Assembly: GCF_002934455.1 (NCBI RefSeq)
Contig: NZ_PTIR01000005.1
Span: 1-64,000, forward strand
Direction of reading: 5' to 3'
Length of the DNA: 64,000 bases
From: Trinickia symbiotica
GTDB lineage: Bacteria; Pseudomonadota; Gammaproteobacteria; Burkholderiales; Burkholderiaceae
Shown: in pieces, positions 58,409-64,000 of the stretch
Position numbering within the stretch: position 1 is the first letter of the stretch
Layout of the letters: every line of letters starts with the position of its first letter
Program-made: the position numbers and the translations under genes
The notes under the pieces: generated by a model
What the model was told of the DNA's origin: nothing
Databases searched by the model: none
What the model saw: only the letters and a program-made list of their open reading frames with translations

Positions 58409-58705
58409 CTACCAATTCTCCCGATCGTTTTCGAGCCCACCCGGCTCAGGGGTGCGCGGTTGATGGGCGGTCGGCTCGCCAGAGCGAGCCGCTCTAGGGC
58501 TGAGCACCAGGTCGACGTTCAGCACGCGCAAGACGCGGAACAAGCGCTCGAAGCTGGCCGACGCTGGATTGGCTTCGAGTTGCGCGTAGGTTTGCTGCGT
58601 CACGCCAAGGCGGCTGGCCATCTTAGCCTGCGTCAATCCCGCTGACTTGCGGAACCCTAGAAGAATCGGACGTAGCTGAGCCAGCGTGGTGATGGGAAAG
58701 TCCAT
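58409..58705 (-). CDS. hipB: HipB-like antitoxin
   Basis: 98 residues. An XRE-type helix-turn-helix (about 15-65): KSAGLTQAKMASRLGVTQQT followed by YAQLEANPASASFERLFRVL. A disordered C-terminal tail follows, as in HipB. Represses its own operon and would neutralise HipA. ATG 58705. Stop overlaps the hipA start region by coupling (two-base gap). Confidence 0.92.
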   Translation of the reverse strand: MDFPITTLAQLRPILLGFRKSAGLTQAKMASRLGVTQQTYAQLEANPASASFERLFRVLRVLNVDLVLSPRAARSGEPTAHQPRTPEPGGLENDRENW

Positions 58706-58740
58706 GGCGATTACCTCGGCAGCCGAGCACAGGCTGTTAC

Positions 58741-58775
58741 CTGTTAATTGATATAACAGTCTATCTTTTGTATTT
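58741..58775. promoter_or_regulatory. Candidate HipB operator, copy 1
   Basis: Inverted repeat ctgttaattgatataacag (58741-58759) continues into ctatcttttgtattt. The 22 bases at 58754-58775 recur at 58823-58844 with three mismatches. Location 36 bases upstream of hipB suggests operator function. Confidence 0.5.
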
Positions 58776-58822
58776 CGTCAGTACAAGGTAAACGCTGTAG
58801 AGACGCACTATCCGCGCAGTGC

Positions 58823-58844
58823 TTACAGGCTATCTATTGTATTT
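58823..58844. promoter_or_regulatory. Candidate HipB operator, copy 2
   Basis: Second copy of the direct repeat (ttacaggctatctattgtat then tt), 69 bases from the first, a separation near 6.5 helical turns. Confidence 0.45.
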
Positions 58845-59021
58845 AGAAAAGACAGCCTTTTCCCTGTAAATTCGCTGACAGCACCGCATGCGGCGTAGAG
58901 AGCGAAACGGATAACTTGCGACGAGTCATACGATGTATTATCACGAGCGCCAGCTTCCAGAAACAACTGAGGTAGGACGACTTGATAGTCAAGCGGCCAC
59001 CCCACTAACAAAGGAGACCTC

Positions 59022-60152
59022 GTGAACCGCCATCCGCTCCGCCGGCGCCCGACCCGCCGCTCCGCGGCAACCCGCATCGTCCGCACGGCGCTAGTCGGCC
59101 TCGCCGCATCGACGTTGTTCTCGGCCGCGCACGCCTCGCGCACCTACGTCTATGTCTCGAACGCCGATAGTCAGGACATTTCGGCGTACAGCCTCGACGA
59201 TGCCAGCGGCGCGCTTTCGCCGATCCAGACGCTGAACGTCGGCGGCACCGCCATGCCGCTCGCGCTCTCGCCGAACCATCATCGCCTCTATGTCGGCCTG
59301 CGCTCCAAGCCGTATCGCGCCGCCACGCTCGCCATCAATCCGCTCGACGGCCACCTGCTGCCGCTCGGCGATGCATCGCTGCCGGAAAGCATGGCCTACA
59401 TTTCGACGGACGCGACGGGCCGCTACCTGCTCGCGGCCTCTTACGGTGGGAATATGCTTTCGTTGAGCCGCATCGACGCCAACGGCATCGCGCAAGCCGC
59501 CCAGCAGACGGTGCCGACAGGACCGATGGCCCACTCGATTCGCACGGCGCCCGACAACCAGTATGCGTTCGCGTCCGTGCTCGGCGCCGACGCCTGGCTT
59601 CGGCTCAAGCTCGACACCGAGCGCGGCATGCTCGTCGAAGACGCGGCGCCCGCCTACTCACTGCCGGCGAAATCGGGCCCGCGCCACTTCGTTTTCTCGA
59701 ACAACGGCCGCTTCGTCTATTTGATCGACGAACTCGACGGCAAGCTGCACGTGCTCACCTTCAATCCGTCGATGGACAAGGCGAAGCCCATTCAGACGCT
59801 CTCGATTCTGCCGTCCGACTTCGACAAGCAGGGCAAGCCGTGGGGCGCCGATGTTCACCAGACGCCGGACGGCAAATTCGTCTACATCTCGGAGCGCACG
59901 TCGAGCACGCTCGGCGGATATCGCGTCGATGCCTCGACCGGCAAGCTCACGCGCTTCGGCACCTGGCCGACCGAGAAGCAGCCGCGCGGGTTCGGCATCG
60001 ATCCATCGGGGCGCTATCTGTTCGCCGTCGGCCAGTTGTCAGACCACCTCACGGTCTACCGCATCGACGCCAAGACGGGAGCCCTGACGGCTGTTACCCG
60101 CGTGGCGACTGGGAAGAACCCTAACTGGGTTGAGTCGGTGAATTTCGAATAG
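59022..60152 (+). CDS. Secreted lactonase-type beta-propeller
   Basis: 376 residues of the YbhE/6-phosphogluconolactonase-like seven-bladed propeller family. An N-terminal signal (TALVGLAASTLFSAAHA) predicts export, so a cytosolic phosphogluconolactonase role is unlikely. Repeated blades show the GxYLxVA and SPxxxxLY pattern, e.g. LALSPNHHRLYVGLR and FGIDPSGRYLFAVGQ. GTG 59022 has AAGGAGA five bases upstream. Its downstream neighbour encodes a FadR-type regulator. May open a sugar lactone in the periplasm. Confidence 0.85.
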   Translation: MNRHPLRRRPTRRSAATRIVRTALVGLAASTLFSAAHASRTYVYVSNADSQDISAYSLDDASGALSPIQTLNVGGTAMPLALSPNHHRLYVGLRSKPYRAATLAINPLDGHLLPLGDASLPESMAYISTDATGRYLLAASYGGNMLSLSRIDANGIAQAAQQTVPTGPMAHSIRTAPDNQYAFASVLGADAWLRLKLDTERGMLVEDAAPAYSLPAKSGPRHFVFSNNGRFVYLIDELDGKLHVLTFNPSMDKAKPIQTLSILPSDFDKQGKPWGADVHQTPDGKFVYISERTSSTLGGYRVDASTGKLTRFGTWPTEKQPRGFGIDPSGRYLFAVGQLSDHLTVYRIDAKTGALTAVTRVATGKNPNWVESVNFE

Positions 60153-60170
60153 AAAAAAAAGCGTAGGCGC

Positions 60171-60202
60171 GGGGGGCGGTTGTCAGACGACATTCGCCCC
60201 CC
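60171..60202. promoter_or_regulatory. Inverted repeat GGGGGGCG/CGCCCCCC
   Basis: Perfect eight-base arms at 60171-60178 and 60195-60202 enclose 16 bases. The enclosed sequence includes the FadR-type operator below. May also end lactonase transcription. Confidence 0.5.
60180..60190. promoter_or_regulatory. FadR-type operator TTGTCAGACGA
   Basis: Matches at every fixed position the TNGTNNNACNA consensus for operators of FadR-subfamily GntR regulators. It lies 73 bases before the regulator's start and just upstream of a TATAAT at 60207-60212, suggesting autoregulation. Confidence 0.65.
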
Positions 60203-60252
60203 TCGTTATAATGGACGACGTTTCCCCTATAAGCTGTCGAAGAGGTCCACCG

Positions 60253-60996
60253 ATGTCAGCGCCGTCTTCCGCCGCCGCCGCACCCCGCCGCGCCCGCAAT
60301 CTGGCCGAGTTCGTCGTCAATCGACTGACCGAGCAGATCGAATCGAGCGCGCTCAAGCCAGGCGACAAGCTGCCGACCGAATCGCAGCTGATGGAAACGA
60401 TGAATGTGAGCCGTACCGTCATCCGCGAAGCGATCTCGAGGCTGCAAGCGGCCAAGATGATCGAAACGCGGCATGGCATCGGCAGCTTCGTACTCGAAAC
60501 GACGGGCAAAGGGCTCGGCCTGGACGTCGCGCCGGGCACGACGCTGCGCGACGTACTGGCGATCCTGGAGCTGCGCATCAGCCTCGAAACCGAATGCGCG
60601 GGGCTCGCCGCCCAGCGCGCGCAGCCCGACGATATCGCGCGCATTCGCGCGGCGCTCGATGCGCTGACGGCCTCGCGCAAAGGCGGCCCGGAAAGCGTCC
60701 AGCCCGACTTGCAGTTTCATATCTCGATCGCACGCGCCACGGGCAACCGTTATTTCGTCGATATCCTCACGCAGCTCGGAACGGCGTTGATCCCGCGAGA
60801 GCGCGTCGACTCGGCGAGCATCGCGCACGAAGATCCCGAAGTCTATCTATCGATCGTGAACCGTGAGCACGAGGCGATCCTCGATGCGATCGCCCGGCAC
60901 GATGCCGAGAGCGCCCGCGCGGCAATGCGGATGCACCTGTCCAACAGCCGCGAGAGACTTCGCCACGCGAGCAGGCGGACCGACGGCTCGGAGTAA
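60253..60996 (+). CDS. GntR-family (FadR subfamily) transcriptional regulator
   Basis: 247 residues. N-terminal winged helix (about 15-85) with LKPGDKLPTESQLMETMNVS and RTVIREAISRLQAA; C-terminal FCD effector domain (about 95-225) with ELRISLETECAGLAAQRA, FHISIARATGNRY and the His of NREHEAILDAI. FCD regulators usually sense a small carboxylate. ATG 60253. Effector unknown; the lactonase next door would fit a sugar acid. Confidence 0.92.
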   Translation: MSAPSSAAAAPRRARNLAEFVVNRLTEQIESSALKPGDKLPTESQLMETMNVSRTVIREAISRLQAAKMIETRHGIGSFVLETTGKGLGLDVAPGTTLRDVLAILELRISLETECAGLAAQRAQPDDIARIRAALDALTASRKGGPESVQPDLQFHISIARATGNRYFVDILTQLGTALIPRERVDSASIAHEDPEVYLSIVNREHEAILDAIARHDAESARAAMRMHLSNSRERLRHASRRTDGSE

Positions 60997-61025
60997 TCGG
61001 GCGAGGCTCGTCGCCCTTTCTTTCT

Positions 61026-62582
61026 TCAGGCTGCACTCAGGCGGAACGCGGCAACTGCCTGAGCCGTCGCGCTCGCCTGCTGCTCGAGCGCGCTCGCCGC
61101 GGCCGCCGATTGTTCGACGAGCGCGGCGTTCTGCTGGGTGACCTGATCCATCTGGCTCACGGCCTGGCCGACCTGCTCGATGCCGATGCTTTGCTCGGCG
61201 GTTGCCGACGTGATCTCGGCCATGATCGTCGCGACCTCGCCGACCGCCGCGACGATTTCGCTCATCGTGCGCCCGGCTTCGGCGACGAGCGCGTTGCCGT
61301 GCTTCACGTCGTCGACCGATGCGCCGATCAAGGTCTTGATCTCTTGGGCGGCCGCGGCGCTGCGCTGCGCGAGCGATCGCACTTCGCCCGCGACGACGGC
61401 GAAACCGCGCCCGAGCTCGCCCGCGCGCGCCGATTCGACGGCCGCGTTCAGCGCGAGAATGTTGGTCTGGAATGCGATGCTGTCGATGATGCCGGTGATG
61501 TCCGCGATCTTTTGCGAGCTGGCCGATACGGCGTTCATCGTCTTCACGGCTCGCTCGACGACGTCGCCGCCGCGCGCCGCCACTTCGGCCGCGCTCGATG
61601 CGAGGCCGCTCGCCTCGCGCGCGTTGTCGGCATTGCGCTTGACGGTCGACGTGAGCTCTTCCATGCTCGCCGCCGTTTCCTCGAGCGATGCCGATTGCTG
61701 CTCCGTCCGGCTCGACAGATCGAGGTTGCCCGCGGCGATTTCGCGGGCGGCGGTATGGATCGCGTCGCAATTCTCCCGCACGCCCGAGACCGCCTGCCAG
61801 AGGCCTTGCCGCATGCGCCGCATCGCGGAGAAAAGCTGCCCGATCTCGTTCGCGCCGGCTTGCGGCACCTCGACGGTCAGGTCATTCGCGGCGATCCGAT
61901 CGAGCACGGCCGCCGCCTGCCGCAGCGGCGCGATGACGATACGCCGCAGCGCAAAGTGCGTCGCAACGATCACCGCCAGCGCGAGCGCAACCCCCACCAC
62001 CACCATGGTGAAAACCCAGCGATACTCGCGCTCGGATTGAGCGGCCAAATCGTCGGCGAGCGCATGGGAAAGCTTCTGAAACTTTTCGACGGCTTGGGAA
62101 TAAGCGATCCCATCGTTGCGGATGTCGCGGTCGTTGATCACGACGTAGGCGGCGGTGTCGTCGTTTTGCAACGCTTGGAAGGCGGCTTTCAGATGGACGG
62201 CGAGCCGATCCGATGCATCGAGCAACTGTTGTTTCAGCGCATCATCGAGCCCCTCGAAGCCCGCCGCCCGGCGAAAGGCCTCGGTCTCCTCGGCGGCACG
62301 ATCGATGGTGACCTGCGCGCTCTTGAGCGCCTCATCGCGCGTGCTCTTGTCGCCGTTCTCCTTGAGCGCCGCATAAGCCCTCGTCAGCGCCGAGCGGGTC
62401 CGCGTCGTGTCTTTGTAGCCGTCATTGACGAGGATGACCTGCCGCGCCATGTCACGCTCGTGCGTGGCGCTGGCGTTGGCGCGTTCGAGCGCGCCCACAC
62501 TGACGAAGCCGCCGATCACCATCATTGCCGCAAACAACACCAGGGCCACCAGCAGGCTGCCTCGCACGGTCCAATTGCGCAT
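61026..62582 (-). CDS. Methyl-accepting chemotaxis protein
   Basis: 518 residues. First membrane helix 8-30, periplasmic four-helix-type ligand domain to about 188, second helix about 190-212, HAMP linker (LRRIVIAPLRQAAAVLDRIA), then the signalling domain with the conserved tip IAFQTNILALNAAVESARAG. Methylation regions include SLEETAASMEELTSTV. Ends without a CheR-binding pentapeptide. ATG 62582 follows AGGAGA. Ligand unknown. Confidence 0.95.
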   Translation of the reverse strand: MRNWTVRGSLLVALVLFAAMMVIGGFVSVGALERANASATHERDMARQVILVNDGYKDTTRTRSALTRAYAALKENGDKSTRDEALKSAQVTIDRAAEETEAFRRAAGFEGLDDALKQQLLDASDRLAVHLKAAFQALQNDDTAAYVVINDRDIRNDGIAYSQAVEKFQKLSHALADDLAAQSEREYRWVFTMVVVGVALALAVIVATHFALRRIVIAPLRQAAAVLDRIAANDLTVEVPQAGANEIGQLFSAMRRMRQGLWQAVSGVRENCDAIHTAAREIAAGNLDLSSRTEQQSASLEETAASMEELTSTVKRNADNAREASGLASSAAEVAARGGDVVERAVKTMNAVSASSQKIADITGIIDSIAFQTNILALNAAVESARAGELGRGFAVVAGEVRSLAQRSAAAAQEIKTLIGASVDDVKHGNALVAEAGRTMSEIVAAVGEVATIMAEITSATAEQSIGIEQVGQAVSQMDQVTQQNAALVEQSAAAASALEQQASATAQAVAAFRLSAA

Positions 62583-62896
62583 TTCTTCTCCTGTCTTTCT
62601 GTTCTAGGTCCAGAGCCGCTCACGCGCTGACATCCGCCTGACGCCGGCTTGCATCGGCCGCTGAACGCAGTGGCACGCCCCCCGGTGGCGTGCGATCAGC
62701 GGCCGGGCGCCCATCATATGTTGTCCGACTACTATCAGCCAACAAATGATTACATAGAGATTTTCCCTAATGCCTCCAAACGATCCGACCCGCCGAAAAT
62801 GCTGTCGGTTCGCTGTTGTACGATGACTTATAAGCGTCACAAAAGTCGCTGTAGGTCGCAAATCAAAACGTAAAGTCTCGAAAGCTTGGAGATCTG
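62583..62896. other. Divergent region between chemoreceptor and porin genes
   Basis: About 314 bases, A/T-rich in the right half. TATAAG at 62829-62834 is a possible -10 for the porin, but no good -35 was found. No small gene was recognised. Confidence 0.4.
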
Positions 62897-64000
62897 ATGA
62901 AGAAGCGTGTACTTACCACGATGGTCGCGATGGCCGTTACCGGGCTCGCCGCTGGCGCCGCTCATGCGCAGAGCAGCGTGACGCTGTACGGTATCGTCGA
63001 TGCAGGCCTCGGCTACATCAACAATTCGTCGTCGACCGGCGCGAAGACCGGCGGCGCCCACGCGTTCAAGATGCTCAACGGCGTCTGGGCGGGCAGCCGT
63101 TTCGGCCTGAAGGGTGCGGAAGACCTCGGCGGCGGTACCAAGGCGATCTTCCAATTGGAAGAAGGCTTCAACAGCGCGACGGGCGCCCAGGCTGTGACGA
63201 ACCTCGCGTTCAACCGCCAGGCTTATGTCGGTCTGACGAACGACACCTACGGTACGTTGACGCTCGGCCGTCAGTACACGCCTTACTACACGCTGCTCTC
63301 GCCGTGGAGCCCGACGACGTGGCTGACGGGCGCGTTCGGCGCACACCCGGGTGATATCGACTCGCTCGACACGAGCTACCGCACGAACAACGCCGTCGTC
63401 TATACCTCGCCGACGCTCTACGGCTTGACGGTGAGCGGTATGTACGCGCTCGGCGGCGTCGCCGGCAGCGAAGCGACCGATTCCGTATGGAGCTTGGCCG
63501 CGCAATACAAGGCGGGTCCGTTCGGCCTCGGCGTCGGTTACCAGCATATCAACAACACGCGCACGAGCAGCGCCGCCTGGAATTCGGCCACCGCCAACGG
63601 CAGCGGCACCGGCATCGCGGACACGAGCAACGAACCGGCCGTGTCGGGCATCAACAACGGCTACAAGTTCGCACGCGCGCAACAACGTATCGGTGTGACG
63701 GGCGGCTGGCAGTTCACCCCGAACTTCGACATTTCGTTCTCGTACACGAACGTCCAGTACCTCCCGGGTGCCGGTTCGGGCTTTACGAACGAAGCCGTCT
63801 TCAACACGGCTGGCGCCGTGGTGCACTGGAAGGCCATGCCGACGCTCGACCTGGCCGCTGGTTACAGCTACACGCGTAAGGCCGCGGCTGACGGCGCGGG
63901 TAGCGCGACGTACAACCAGTTCAACCTGTCGCAGTTCTACTCGCTGTCGAAGCGCACCGGCATCTACGTGCTCGAAGCGTATCAGCACGCGTCGGGTCAA
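62897..64000 (+). CDS. Outer-membrane porin, truncated by the window edge
   Basis: Gram-negative porin of the betaproteobacterial OpcP/Omp38-like family, trimeric 16-strand barrels. 368 residues are visible and the frame is open at 64000, so the C-terminus with its usual terminal Phe is missing. The signal peptide is MKKRVLTTMVAMAVTGLAAG followed by AAHA, cleaved before QSSVTLYGIVDAG. Internal signatures are SRFGLKGAEDLGGGTKAIFQ and NRQAYVGLTNDTYGTLTLGR. ATG 62897 follows GGAG. Confidence 0.96.
   Translation, partial: MKKRVLTTMVAMAVTGLAAGAAHAQSSVTLYGIVDAGLGYINNSSSTGAKTGGAHAFKMLNGVWAGSRFGLKGAEDLGGGTKAIFQLEEGFNSATGAQAVTNLAFNRQAYVGLTNDTYGTLTLGRQYTPYYTLLSPWSPTTWLTGAFGAHPGDIDSLDTSYRTNNAVVYTSPTLYGLTVSGMYALGGVAGSEATDSVWSLAAQYKAGPFGLGVGYQHINNTRTSSAAWNSATANGSGTGIADTSNEPAVSGINNGYKFARAQQRIGVTGGWQFTPNFDISFSYTNVQYLPGAGSGFTNEAVFNTAGAVVHWKAMPTLDLAAGYSYTRKAAADGAGSATYNQFNLSQFYSLSKRTGIYVLEAYQHASGQ

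Larger units (their letters stand above)
58706..59021. other. Divergent control region of hipBA and the lactonase gene
   Basis: About 316 bases, strongly A/T-rich in the middle. It holds an inverted repeat ctgtta/taacag (58741-58759) and two 22-base imperfect direct repeats (next entries). AAGGAGA before 59022 is the lactonase ribosome site. Confidence 0.6.

Noticed and set aside
61110..62630. 506-codon plus-strand frame opposite the chemoreceptor
   Set aside because: Arg/His/Asp-rich shadow of the chemoreceptor coding strand.
62837..64000. 387-codon minus-strand frame at the right edge
   Set aside because: Antisense to the porin; Arg/Val-rich with no domain.

Overview
The window looks like a chromosomal segment from the Burkholderiaceae (Paraburkholderia, Burkholderia, Trinickia or a close relative). 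Three things point there: the order plsC, pyrC', pyrB, pyrR, ruvX, algH(yqgE), rubredoxin, thiD, groEL, groES; a Burkholderia-type trimeric porin at the right edge; and G+C-rich coding sequence with strong third-position G/C bias. No tRNA, rRNA, CRISPR array, insertion sequence or phage gene was recognised.

Positions 1-31500 form a surface-polysaccharide locus. Most genes are on the minus strand and read from rmlB at the right towards a sulfotransferase at the left, many with 4-base ATGA overlaps. Sugar-nucleotide genes are rmlB-rmlA-rmlC-rmlD (dTDP-L-rhamnose), manC-gmd-rmd (GDP-D-mannose to GDP-D-rhamnose) and wecB (UDP-ManNAc). Export is by a Wzm/Wzt ABC transporter. Assembly enzymes are seven GT4-type glycosyltransferase genes, one a two-domain fusion, and a TuaH-like transferase. 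Decoration enzymes are a sulfotransferase, a methyltransferase, a polysaccharide-deacetylase-like protein and a CapK/PaaK-like adenylating enzyme. The unusual member is a sugar phosphate cyclase resembling 2-deoxy-scyllo-inosose synthase, with a short-chain dehydrogenase two genes downstream. This suggests a carbocyclic (cyclitol) component in the glycan. The left end (about 1-6900) is visibly more A/T-rich and holds a large membrane protein gene broken by one frameshift.

Positions 31500-43900 are mostly conserved housekeeping genes: apaH, cysC (a possible PAPS source for the sulfotransferase), plsC, a non-catalytic dihydroorotase with pyrB and pyrR, ruvX, algH, an unrecognised helical protein, rubredoxin, a thiD-like kinase, a small helix-turn-helix gene with a palindrome over its promoter, and groEL-groES with a perfect CIRCE operator.

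Positions 44200-64000 are accessory and envelope genes. They include a membrane-anchored Gly/Ala/Ser protein built on 15-bp repeats, small secreted or membrane proteins, periplasmic trehalase, a phospholipase-D-like protein, a TMEM175-type channel, a two-component group with an extra stand-alone receiver, a hipBA module whose hipA is frameshifted, a periplasmic lactonase-like beta-propeller next to a FadR-type regulator with a consensus operator, a chemotaxis receptor and the start of a porin.

Two genes (the membrane protein at 1643-3953 and hipA) are interrupted by single-base frameshifts, which could be real or assembly errors. Functions in the polysaccharide locus are inferred from family motifs and neighbourhood; linkage specificity cannot be read from the sequence.
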